Assembly: GCF_018130065.1 (NCBI RefSeq)
Contig: NZ_JAFCME010000015.1
Coordinates: 1-64,000 of the forward strand
Length of the DNA stretch: 64,000 nucleotides
Reading direction: 5' to 3'
DNA from: Bradyrhizobium sp. AUGA SZCCT0158
GTDB lineage: Bacteria > Pseudomonadota > Alphaproteobacteria > Rhizobiales > Xanthobacteraceae
Below, piece by piece: positions 53,868 through 61,205 of the stretch. The notes under the pieces were generated by a model. It saw nothing but the letters and a program-made list of their open reading frames with translations. It was not told the origin of the DNA and did no database searches. The first letter of the stretch is position 1, and each line of letters begins with the position of its first letter. The position numbers were made by a program, and so were the translations under genes.

Positions 53868-54731
53868 TTACGACCGCGGCTCCGCAAGAGTCTGCCGCGA
53901 TGACATCAGGCTTTCCGCCTTGGCGTTGATCCGGCGCCAGTTGTTGCCGGAGCAGTAGAAGCGGCCGAGCGCACAGGCTTCGACGCGCAGCGTGTTCTGG
54001 CCTTTCATATCCATCGTGCCGTAATAGGTGTCGCCGCTGGCCTGGCTGTAGACGCTGCCGGTCCACTGCTTCCCGGTCTTCGGCTTCATGTTGATCAGGA
54101 CGGCCTCACCCTTGTCGTTGGAGGACGAATTGAGCACGTAGCCGCACAGCGCGTTGCCGCATTTGGCGATACGTACCGATCCCTTGCCTTCGGTCTGCCA
54201 ATCTCCAACAGGCGTGTCGACATCGTCGGCGAGATCATGCGAGACACGCGAAATCTGTGGCACGGCCACCGGCGCCGGCTCGGCCGGCTTCGCAACCGGT
54301 GGCGCAGGCGGCGGTGGCGGCGGTGGTGGTGCAGGCGGAACAGCGAGTGTTGCCGGTGGAGCGGGTGGCTGCGGAGCGGGCACGAGTTGCGTCGCGGCGG
54401 CGGCCGGCCTGTACACGGCGGGCGGCGGAGCGGCAACGGATTGAACCGACGGGGGAGCTGCCGCCGGTACGGCTGGTAATGTCCTCGTTGACTCGCTGAT
54501 CCTGCGATCATCGCGATGGCGATCATCATCGTTGTAACGATCACGGTCGTCATAACGACTTCGGTTGCGCGAGGTGCCCGAAATCGAAACCGAGGCGCAG
54601 GAGGTCGAACGGCAGTACCTGGACGCGTCGATCTGGATGCGATGACCGCCGACCACGAATGAAATGGAGTCGCCCGCATACGCGGACGGACTGAGCAGCA
54701 TCAGCACGGCGAGAAAACAGAAACGCTTCAT
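53868..54731 (-). CDS. Secreted DUF2147-domain protein, paralogue 1
   Basis: The 287-residue product has a signal peptide (1-19, ending SAYA). A short Cys-containing N-terminal segment is followed by an Arg/Asp-rich stretch with YDDRDRYNDDDRHRDD. A Pro/Ala-rich linker covers about 95-165. The C-terminal DUF2147 domain spans about 175-270 (VGDWQTEGKGSVRIAKCGNA, YYGTMDMKGQNTLRVEACAL). Four cysteines in that domain could form disulfides. DUF2147 proteins are periplasmic with no settled function. A divergent paralogue with the same plan is at 54902-55729. Confidence 0.85.
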   Translation of the reverse strand: MKRFCFLAVLMLLSPSAYAGDSISFVVGGHRIQIDASRYCRSTSCASVSISGTSRNRSRYDDRDRYNDDDRHRDDRRISESTRTLPAVPAAAPPSVQSVAAPPPAVYRPAAAATQLVPAPQPPAPPATLAVPPAPPPPPPPPAPPVAKPAEPAPVAVPQISRVSHDLADDVDTPVGDWQTEGKGSVRIAKCGNALCGYVLNSSSNDKGEAVLINMKPKTGKQWTGSVYSQASGDTYYGTMDMKGQNTLRVEACALGRFYCSGNNWRRINAKAESLMSSRQTLAEPRS

Positions 54732-54783
54732 CGGACCCTCCCCGGGTTGAGCGCGAAAGCTAGGCCGCGGCCGGTTCCCTGGA

Positions 54784-54824
54784 TGTGATTTGAGTCACCT
54801 AGGTCCCCCGTGACCTACGTCACA
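54784..54824. promoter_or_regulatory. Two CRP-like binding sites between DUF2147 paralogues
   Basis: TGTGA-TTTGAG-TCACC at 54784-54799 and CGTGA-CCTACG-TCACA at 54809-54824 each match nine of ten fixed bases of the CRP consensus TGTGA-N6-TCACA. Their centres are 25 bp apart. One site lies about 60 nt upstream of the minus-strand gene and the other about 85 nt upstream of the plus-strand gene. Confidence 0.7.
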
Positions 54825-54901
54825 GAAGGCGCACCCGGCCGGGCATAGGGTCTGCGCAAGTTCATCGCCAACCCAATTCACAAGCCGCCCAGGAGGCTCT
54901 C

Positions 54902-55729
54902 ATGAAGAAGCTCTACATCCTCGCCGCGCTGATGATGGTCACCACCTCGGCCCATGCCGGTGGCATAACCTTCCAGATCGAAGGCCAGCGCGTCCGCATC
55001 GAAGCGCCGCGCGGCTGCGCCTCGCTGTCCTGCATCAACATCACGGCGCCCGGCTTCAAGGGCCTCAAATCCAACCGCAACGACGACGATGACGATGTCG
55101 CACCGGCGCCGACACGGCCCGAATACAGCGGCACCAAGCGCTACAATGATGATTACGCGCCGGCGGCCGGCAAGCCCCGCTACAAGGGCGACCAGGCCAA
55201 GCGCTACAACGATGACGACTACGCCGCAGCGCCTCCAAGGCAGGACCGCGTTCCGGCCCCGGCTGCTGATCAGGTGGCGGCACCCGCTCCTGCGCCCGCC
55301 CCGGCTCCGGCCCCGACGACCTACGCCGCCGCGCCGCCGCAAGCCGACGTCGCACCACCGGCCCCTCCTCCGGCTGCCGAGCCCGCGCCTGCCAGGTACG
55401 CAGCGCCCGCTCCGGCTCCAGTTGACGCTGGCCCCGCCTCCGATCCGAACTCGCCGATCGGCGTCTGGGCCACCGAAGAGAACAAGGGCAATGTCCGCAT
55501 CGAGCAGTGCGGCGACAATCTCTGCGGCTATGCCGTCAAGACCGGTGAAAAGATCCTGATCAACATGAGACCGCAGGGCTCGAAATGGGCCGGCCGGATC
55601 AACGATCCCGACAGCGGCCGCAAATACGACTCGACGATGTCGATGAAGAGCAACGGCTCGCTCCGCGTGCAGGGCTGCGCCTTCGGCGGCATGTTCTGCG
55701 GCGGCCAGACCTGGAAGCGCGTGAGCTGA
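54902..55729 (+). CDS. Secreted DUF2147-domain protein, paralogue 2
   Basis: The 275-residue product has a signal peptide (1-18, ending AHA). A short N-terminal segment with two cysteines follows, then an Asp-rich region with repeated KRYNDD units near residues 80 and 100. A Pro/Ala linker covers about 115-180, and a DUF2147 domain runs from about 185 to the end (IGVWATEENKGNVRIEQCGDNLCGYAVK, MSMKSNGSLRVQGCAFGGMFCGGQTW). It shares this layout with the divergent paralogue. Both are probably controlled from the 170-nt region with two CRP-like sites. Periplasmic, function unknown. Confidence 0.86.
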   Translation: MKKLYILAALMMVTTSAHAGGITFQIEGQRVRIEAPRGCASLSCINITAPGFKGLKSNRNDDDDDVAPAPTRPEYSGTKRYNDDYAPAAGKPRYKGDQAKRYNDDDYAAAPPRQDRVPAPAADQVAAPAPAPAPAPAPTTYAAAPPQADVAPPAPPPAAEPAPARYAAPAPAPVDAGPASDPNSPIGVWATEENKGNVRIEQCGDNLCGYAVKTGEKILINMRPQGSKWAGRINDPDSGRKYDSTMSMKSNGSLRVQGCAFGGMFCGGQTWKRVS

Positions 55730-55791
55730 TACTTCTTCGAGCCCTTTTCGCGTTTCCATCAGTTAACGACTCCTTACTCGCGATCGACGAC

Positions 55792-55884
55792 GAAACAATT
55801 CTCCGCGCGACGAAACCGTTTTGGTCCCGCGACGAAGAAATCCCGAAACCAGGCTCACGTAGTTCTCTTGCCCAACGAGGCGCC
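55792..55884 (+). repeat. Leader repeat, copy 1, upstream of the GLG1-like gene
   Basis: The block contains GAAACAATTC, GCGACGAAACCGTTTTGG, TCCCGAAAC and AACGAGGCGC in that order. The same blocks, with small changes, appear in the same order at 63891-63983. GCGACGAA occurs several times in each. It ends about 50 bases before the gene at 55938, so it is a shared 5' regulatory region or leader. Confidence 0.7.
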
Positions 55885-55937
55885 ACCCGGCGCGCAACTC
55901 GGGCGCACCACTCACCAAACCTGCAAGAGGGACACAC

Positions 55938-56258
55938 ATGGCTTTCGCACGCTCCACCATCCGTAACTGCCAACTGCTGATCGCGGCCACGCTTGCGTTC
56001 GGGATGCTGACCACCGTTTCCCAGGCCCATACGCCAGAGCAGGAGCAGATGTGTGCCGGCGACGCGATGCGGCTGTGCGGAGCGGAAATTCCGGATGTCG
56101 ATCGCGTCACCGCCTGCATGATCCGGCAGCGCGCGTCGCTCAGCGACGGCTGCAAGGCCGTGTTCCGTTACGAGCCCCCGGCCGCGACGCCCGTCAGCTA
56201 CGCGCCGTCGGCCAAGCCGTCGAAGCCGATGAACCTGGCCCCGCACAAGCGCGGCTGA
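55938..56258 (+). CDS. Small secreted four-cysteine protein, GLG1-repeat-like
   Basis: The 106-residue product has a signal peptide (1-30, ending SQAH). It has a single four-cysteine unit: MCAGDAMRLC, then DRVTACM, then LSDGCKAVF. The spacing resembles the cysteine-rich GLG1 repeat, also found in bacterial secreted proteins. A Pro/Lys-rich tail follows. Probably periplasmic and disulfide-bonded; function unknown. AGAGGGA lies upstream of the ATG. The leader repeat upstream suggests coordinated control with another gene just beyond the window. Confidence 0.8.
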   Translation: MAFARSTIRNCQLLIAATLAFGMLTTVSQAHTPEQEQMCAGDAMRLCGAEIPDVDRVTACMIRQRASLSDGCKAVFRYEPPAATPVSYAPSAKPSKPMNLAPHKRG

Positions 56259-56360
56259 TCAACGCTCTATGTAAGATGCAAGATGAGAAAGCGCCATGCC
56301 CGGCAATGCCGGACGCGGCGCTTTCTGTTTCCGTCGCCGGCCATGACGAACCAGCAGGGA

Positions 56361-56894
56361 TTACGCCGCGCGCCGAAACCAGTCTCGCACCTTCTCCATG
56401 AAGCTGCGTCGATCTCTGAAATCGCTGATCGTCTCAATCCGCACGGGCTCCGGCGCACGTTCGACTGTCCCGCTCGGCGTGGCATGCTGTGCAGCCATCG
56501 CGATCGGCCCGACATTTTCCAGAAACGCGCGCTCATAGCCGCGCGACAGCCGCTCGATCGCGTCCGCCAGCGGCAGCCACTCGACCGCCTTCACGTCGCG
56601 CATCAGTTTGCGGACCGGCTCGGCGCCCGCCTCCATCCGCCAGAAGTGCACGACCTTGGAGCCGCCGCGGGATTCGTAAACCAGCGTGCCGAGGAATTCG
56701 TGTACGGCGACATCGTGCCCGGTTTCCTCATTGACTTCGCGCTCGGCCGCGTCGCGCGGCGTCTCACCGCGATCGAGCTTGCCCTTGGGCAGAACCCATT
56801 CATTGCGCTTGCGCAGGCGCACGATCGCGACCAGCGGCGTTGCCGCCTGCCGCAATACAATGCCTCCCGCCGCCAGCACAGGCGCTCGCGCCAT
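56361..56894 (-). CDS. NUDIX hydrolase
   Basis: Cytoplasmic pyrophosphohydrolase of 177 residues from the ATG at 56894 (MARAPVLAAGG). The NUDIX box is complete, GKLDRGETPRDAAEREVNEETG, at roughly 40-61, so metal-dependent hydrolysis of a nucleoside diphosphate linked to another moiety is expected. Substrate cannot be named. The C-terminal 60 residues contain a region of Arg and Glu without family features. It is 74 nt downstream of the phosphatidylserine decarboxylase gene on the same strand. Confidence 0.88.
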   Translation of the reverse strand: MARAPVLAAGGIVLRQAATPLVAIVRLRKRNEWVLPKGKLDRGETPRDAAEREVNEETGHDVAVHEFLGTLVYESRGGSKVVHFWRMEAGAEPVRKLMRDVKAVEWLPLADAIERLSRGYERAFLENVGPIAMAAQHATPSGTVERAPEPVRIETISDFRDRRSFMEKVRDWFRRAA

Positions 56895-56968
56895 CTTGCT
56901 TCCCTGGTTTGCGAAAAAATCGTGATTCGATCGCAACTATATAGGAAAGCTCGCGTGCGGAATCGAGA

Positions 56969-57874
56969 CTAGACGAGAGGTTTCCTCAGCAGCGCTCCGC
57001 CGGCACGAACGCGCGCGCCGTCTGCGACATTGTCGGCAAACTCAAAGCTTTCCGGCGCCAGCACAATGATGGTCGAGCCGTGCTCGAACCAGCCGAGTTC
57101 ATCGCCCTTGCGCATGCTGGCGGTGCAGGGGAAATTCACCGGCCCCCGGCTCTGCGCGTTCAGCGTCACATCCAGAAAGTGCAGGCGGATGCTGGCGACC
57201 AGGATCGCGGCGACCGGCACCAGGGTCAGCGCTTCGCCGGAGGCAAGCCGCGTCTCCAGCACCGCGCGCTCGTTCTTGCAGAACAGCCGCTCCACCCTTT
57301 TCAACGCAATCGGATTGACGTTCCAGACGTCGCCGTGGATGAACCTCACCCGCTCGATCGTGGCGTCATAGGGCGCGTGAAAACGATGATACATGCTCGA
57401 GGTCAGGCGCAGCGTAAGGTAGCGGCCGTTGCGGTGACGCTCCACCAGCGCGGGATCGCCGAGCAGATCCAGCAGCGAATACGGTGCGCCCTTGATCTGG
57501 AACAGTTTTGTGTCCTCGATCCGGCCGAACGCGCCGATGATGCCGTCGGAGGGGCTGGCGACAACGCTCGGATCCGGATCGGCGGGCCGCAGGCCCGGGC
57601 GCAACTCGCGGGTAAAGCAATCATGCAGGCTCTTGAACTCGGTCTTCTTCGCCTCCGACAGATCGAGATCGGAGAACAACCGCCAGCAGGCGATCGAGGC
57701 ATCCCGCACCAGCGGGTTCTCGATCTTGCTGAACCACCCCATGAAACGGGTGATGGCCGCCCGGGGAATCCGGTTGGTGAGCAGGAAATTGAGGTCCTCC
57801 TGCTGGGTAAAGGCCGAAATCAGGCCTTTGACTGTCATGAATCTGTTAGCAGGATTAGCTAGCGCTGGTGGCAT
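56969..57874 (-). CDS. psd: Phosphatidylserine decarboxylase
   Basis: Makes phosphatidylethanolamine from phosphatidylserine at the inner membrane. The ATG at 57874, behind AAAGGGG, gives 301 residues; a start at 57838 is also possible. The self-cleavage motif reads HGST, with Ser267 as the likely pyruvoyl precursor, in WFEHGSTIIVLAPESF. PYDATIERVRFIHGDVWNVN and LFCKNERAVLET are typical blocks of the family. The start codon shares bases with that of the divergent aminotransferase gene. Phosphatidylethanolamine is the substrate of methyltransferases like the one at 60479-61168. Confidence 0.9.
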   Translation of the reverse strand: MPPALANPANRFMTVKGLISAFTQQEDLNFLLTNRIPRAAITRFMGWFSKIENPLVRDASIACWRLFSDLDLSEAKKTEFKSLHDCFTRELRPGLRPADPDPSVVASPSDGIIGAFGRIEDTKLFQIKGAPYSLLDLLGDPALVERHRNGRYLTLRLTSSMYHRFHAPYDATIERVRFIHGDVWNVNPIALKRVERLFCKNERAVLETRLASGEALTLVPVAAILVASIRLHFLDVTLNAQSRGPVNFPCTASMRKGDELGWFEHGSTIIVLAPESFEFADNVADGARVRAGGALLRKPLV

Positions 57875-59537
57875 GGATTCGCCCCTTTCGATTCTGTCGC
57901 TGTCCGCCGTTGCGATTGCCGGCGCCGCGGTGACCTTCCCCAAATTGCAGGCGCGGCTGGCGCTGTCGCGCGCCAAACACCGCTCGCTGACCGGACATTC
58001 CAAGATGTCCAAGATGGTCGCGCGGCTGATGCCGCATTACGAATTCGATATCGGCGAGTTCTTCCGCTCCGACGGCGCGCCGGCCGATGTCGCGGCGCAG
58101 CGCCAGGACGGTTTCTTCCGGCTCGCCGGCGTCTATCAGGACCGTTACCCCAAGGGACGGCAGATGACCGCCGAGGCGGCCGAGCACATTTCGGATCTGC
58201 AATTCACCGAAGCCTACCGGGTGCCGTTCCAGTACAGCCGGCTGGTGCGCGAGCATCTTTCCACCAGCGCCTTCGTGCAGTCCTCTTCCGGCGTCACCGT
58301 CACCGATGTCGACGGCAATGTCTCCTACGACCTGACCGGCTCGTACGGCGTCAACATTTTCGGCAACGACTTCTACAAGGACTGCATCACCGAATCGGAA
58401 AAGCGCGCGCAGGCGCTCGGACCGGTGCTCGGCCCCTACCATCCCGTTATCACCGACAACGTCAAACGGCTGTGCGAAATTTCTGGCCTCGACGAAGTTT
58501 CGTTCCACATGTCCGGCACCGAGGCCGTGATGCAGGCGGTGCGGCTGGCGCGCTACCACACCAGGCGCACGCATCTGGTTCGCTTTGCCGGCGCTTATCA
58601 CGGCTGGTGGGGCGACGTGCAGCCCGGCGTCGGCAACCCGGTGTCGCCGCACGAGACCTATACGCTCGCCGACATGTCGGAGCGGACACTGCATGTTTTG
58701 AAGACGCGCCGCGACATCGCCTGCGTGCTGGTCAATCCGCTGCAGGCGCTGCACCCGAACGCCAATGCGCCGGGCGATTCCGCGCTGGTCGACAGCTCCC
58801 GGTCCGGCAATTTCGACCGCGCCGCCTATACCGAATGGCTGAAGAAGCTGCGCGAAATCTGCACCGAACGCGGCATCGTGCTGATCTTCGACGAGGTCTT
58901 TGTCGGCTTCCGCATCGCCGCCGGCGGCGCGCAGGAATATTTCGGCGTCCGCGCCGATATGGTGACCTATGGGAAAAGTCTTGCCGGCGGACTTCCGGTC
59001 GGCGTGGTCTGCGGCGCTAAGGACCTGATGCGGCGCTTTCGCGACGATCGCCCCGCCGACATCTGCTTTGCCCGCGGCACCTTCAATTCGCATCCCTACG
59101 TCATGACGGCGATGGACGAATTCCTCGGCCGGCTCGCCAGCCCGAACTTCAACTCGGTCTATAACGGGCTTGACGAGACCTGGAACGCCCGCGCCAAGGC
59201 GCTCAAGGACCGGCTCGTCGCGCACGACCTTCCGGTGCGCGTCAGCAATCTGTCGTCGATCTGGATGGTGCATTATACCGTGCCGTCCCGCTACAACTGG
59301 ATGCTGCAATATTATCTGCGCGCCGAAGGGCTGGCGCTGAGCTGGGTCGGCACCGGCCGGCTGATCTTCAGCCTGAACTATACCGATGACGATTTTTCCG
59401 CGGTCGCCGACCGTTTCGTCAGCGCCACCGAGAAGATGAAGCGTGACGGCTGGTGGTGGCATGATGCCGCGATCACCAACAAGAACATCAAGCGGCAGAT
59501 CCTCAAAGAGATGTTTGCCAAGAGGTTCGGTCGCTGA
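57873..59537 (+). CDS. Class III aminotransferase / GSA-aminomutase-like, membrane-anchored
   Basis: PLP-dependent enzyme of 554 residues if the ATG at 57873 is used. It opens with a hydrophobic helix (residues about 5-22) and a basic segment, a membrane anchor absent from ordinary glutamate-1-semialdehyde aminomutases. The catalytic domain has SGTEAVMQAVRLAR, FAGAYHGWWGD, LIFDEVFVGFR (cofactor Asp) and the PLP lysine K368 in YGKSLAGGLPVG. The start overlaps the psd start by three bases (CATG). If the first ATG is wrong, MSKM at 58005 is the next choice and would remove the anchor. Substrate unknown; a lipid role is inferred from neighbours. Confidence 0.82.
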   Translation: MDSPLSILSLSAVAIAGAAVTFPKLQARLALSRAKHRSLTGHSKMSKMVARLMPHYEFDIGEFFRSDGAPADVAAQRQDGFFRLAGVYQDRYPKGRQMTAEAAEHISDLQFTEAYRVPFQYSRLVREHLSTSAFVQSSSGVTVTDVDGNVSYDLTGSYGVNIFGNDFYKDCITESEKRAQALGPVLGPYHPVITDNVKRLCEISGLDEVSFHMSGTEAVMQAVRLARYHTRRTHLVRFAGAYHGWWGDVQPGVGNPVSPHETYTLADMSERTLHVLKTRRDIACVLVNPLQALHPNANAPGDSALVDSSRSGNFDRAAYTEWLKKLREICTERGIVLIFDEVFVGFRIAAGGAQEYFGVRADMVTYGKSLAGGLPVGVVCGAKDLMRRFRDDRPADICFARGTFNSHPYVMTAMDEFLGRLASPNFNSVYNGLDETWNARAKALKDRLVAHDLPVRVSNLSSIWMVHYTVPSRYNWMLQYYLRAEGLALSWVGTGRLIFSLNYTDDDFSAVADRFVSATEKMKRDGWWWHDAAITNKNIKRQILKEMFAKRFGR

Positions 59538-59579
59538 GCGCGCCTCTTCTACAATCTTCATAACCTGGCCAGCTCTTTC

Positions 59580-59661
59580 GTCATTGCGAGGAGCGAAGCG
59601 ACGAAGCAATCCATCTATCCCCGCGCGGAGAGATGGATTGCTTCGCTTCGCTCGCAATGAC
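59580..59661. repeat. Palindromic repeat family A, copy 3
   Basis: GTCATTGCGAGGAGCGAAGC at the left is answered by GCTTCGCTCGCAATGAC at the right. In the middle GAAGCAATCCATCT pairs with AGATGGATTGCTTC. The terminal arms match the copies at 204-314 and 16174-16285. It lies in the convergent gap after the aminotransferase gene. Confidence 0.92.
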
Positions 59662-59680
59662 GATCTCATAACTGGTGCTT

Positions 59681-59716
59681 AAGACGTGGATGCCCGGGAC
59701 AAGCCCGGGCATGACG
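59681..59716. repeat. Repeat family B, partial copy
   Basis: AAGACGTGGATGCCCGGGAC followed by AAGCCCGGGCATGACG matches the right half of the family B element at 13345-13415. The left arm is missing. It directly follows a family A element. Confidence 0.8.
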
Positions 59717-59739
59717 CATTTCGTGACAGGTCAAATCGA

Positions 59740-60357
59740 TCAGGCGTGCTTGACGTGCTTCTCGAGGCCCGGGTCGATCAGCTCGCCCTTCATCAGGGCG
59801 ATCGGCGCCTTGTAGTAGAGCTTGAGGTCGCTGAACGGGTCGGTCACGATCTTGGTCATCCAGACGAGGCCGGTCTCGACGTCGCGGATGAAGAACAGAT
59901 GGATGGTGCGGAACAAGAGCCCGCCGATACCGATCGCCAGCCAGATCTTGGCGACCTGGCGCATGAAGTCCGCCGACGTCTCCCACGGCGCGAACATGCC
60001 GAGCAGGGTCGGATCGAGATACAGCACCGCCGGCGACAGCGCCCAGATCACCATCAGCACGACCTTGCGCTGCAGATTGTAGCCGACCTTGATCTCTTCC
60101 TTGTGCTCGTGGGTGGCGTGGTTGACGTGGTCATACCCTTTGGGCTCGAAGAAGAAATGCCCGGCCTGGCGTGACGTCATCGACACCAGCCAGCCGACCA
60201 GCGCCGACACCACGGGATCGATGAAGAGCATGACATAGGCGAACAGGAAGCTCGCCGCGCTGACGAAGTGCAGCGACTGGTTGATGCGGCTGTGGTGATA
60301 GTAGCGATGGTCGTCCCAGCGCTGGGTTCGCAGTTCCTGCATGAAGTTCTTGATCAT
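59740..60357 (-). CDS. Mpo1/DUF962-like membrane protein
   Basis: Integral membrane protein of 205 residues from the ATG at 60357, preceded by GGGGGAGACC. Four hydrophobic segments are apparent. Histidine-rich motifs on the cytoplasmic side, YYHHSRINQSLHF, QAGHFFFEP and HVNHATHEH, resemble those of Mpo1/DUF962 proteins. In yeast Mpo1 is an iron-dependent dioxygenase that shortens 2-hydroxy fatty acids. Whether this bacterial protein is an oxygenase is unproven; the H...H and GHxxFE pattern is the main evidence. It shares an upstream 15-bp motif with the glycosyltransferase gene. Confidence 0.55.
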   Translation of the reverse strand: MIKNFMQELRTQRWDDHRYYHHSRINQSLHFVSAASFLFAYVMLFIDPVVSALVGWLVSMTSRQAGHFFFEPKGYDHVNHATHEHKEEIKVGYNLQRKVVLMVIWALSPAVLYLDPTLLGMFAPWETSADFMRQVAKIWLAIGIGGLLFRTIHLFFIRDVETGLVWMTKIVTDPFSDLKLYYKAPIALMKGELIDPGLEKHVKHA

Positions 60358-60408
60358 GGTCTCCCCCAAAATTCTTTCGGGTTAAGGATTAACGGGATTC
60401 GATGTCCG

Positions 60409-60434
60409 GCGTATGACATCATCTAAATGTCATA
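60409..60434. promoter_or_regulatory. Shared 15-bp motif and inverted repeat upstream of the Mpo1-like gene
   Basis: GCGTATGACATCATC at 60409-60423 matches GCGTATGACGTCATC at 62323-62337 in 14 of 15 bases, in the same orientation relative to the minus-strand genes. Here it merges with a perfect inverted repeat, TATGACAT (60412-60419) and ATGTCATA (60427-60434). It lies 51 nt upstream of the start codon. Confidence 0.6.
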
Positions 60435-60478
60435 TGAAGTTTCGCGGCGCAGCGTTGACACAGCGCCGCCGCGGCGCG

Positions 60479-61168
60479 CTACGCTGCCTTCGCGACGTCG
60501 ACTTTCCGGAAACGCACCAGCGAGAAGTGACCGAGCGGCGGCACCAGGCGGCGCTCCGCCAGCTCCATGCCGCGCGCGCCGGCCAGCCACTGCGCGTAGC
60601 GCGACCAGGCGAACTCGGCGGTGCGGAAACCGAGCGGGCGAACCACCGGCTGCAGGCGCTGCTCGATGAAGCGGCGCATGCCGGCGTCGGCGCTGACGCG
60701 GGTCAGGATGATAAGTTCGCCGCCCGGGCGCAGCACGCGGGCGAATTCGTCGAGCGCCGCTTCAGGGTTCGGAACCGCCGTGACGACATACTGCGCCATC
60801 ACGACGTCAAAGGAGTTGTCGGGGAATTCGAGTTTCTCGGCGTCCATGACAGCCAGACCCTCGACGTTCTTCAGCTTGAGCTCGTCGACGCGCTTCTTGG
60901 CCTTCTGCAACATCGCCTCCGAAATGTCGGTGCCGAAGATGCGTATGTGGGCTGCGTATTGCGGCAGCGAGATGCCGGTGCCGACACCAACCTCGAGCAC
61001 GCGGCCGCCGATCTTGTTGGTGGCCTGAATCGCCGCCTTGCGGCCCTTGCTGAACACGCCGCCGAACACGAGGTCGTATACCGGCGCCCAGCGGTCGTAG
61101 GCCTGCTCGACCGTCTCGCGGTCGAAGTCCAACGCCCTGGTGCCGTCAAGCTTGATGATGTCTGCCAT
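60479..61168 (-). CDS. SAM methyltransferase, phospholipid N-methyltransferase-like
   Basis: The 229-residue class I methyltransferase has the SAM motif VLEVGVGTGISLPQY near residue 58-72, GTDISEAML after it, and FDVVMAQYVVTAVPNPEAAL. Its opening (VEQAYDRWAPVYDLVFGGVFSKGRKAAI) resembles Rhodobacter-type PmtA, which methylates phosphatidylethanolamine towards phosphatidylcholine. A ubiquinone-pathway UbiE role is less likely by this N-terminus but not excluded. It starts 37 nt after the glycosyltransferase stop on the same strand, so the two may be cotranscribed. Confidence 0.82.
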   Translation of the reverse strand: MADIIKLDGTRALDFDRETVEQAYDRWAPVYDLVFGGVFSKGRKAAIQATNKIGGRVLEVGVGTGISLPQYAAHIRIFGTDISEAMLQKAKKRVDELKLKNVEGLAVMDAEKLEFPDNSFDVVMAQYVVTAVPNPEAALDEFARVLRPGGELIILTRVSADAGMRRFIEQRLQPVVRPLGFRTAEFAWSRYAQWLAGARGMELAERRLVPPLGHFSLVRFRKVDVAKAA

Positions 61169-61205
61169 GGTCTGCCTTCTCGTCTCTCTTCAGAAGTAGA
61201 TTGAA

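Noticed and set aside
57855..59669. 604-residue open frame opposite the aminotransferase gene
   Set aside because: Antisense to a gene with complete PLP motifs; composition is that of a shadow frame.
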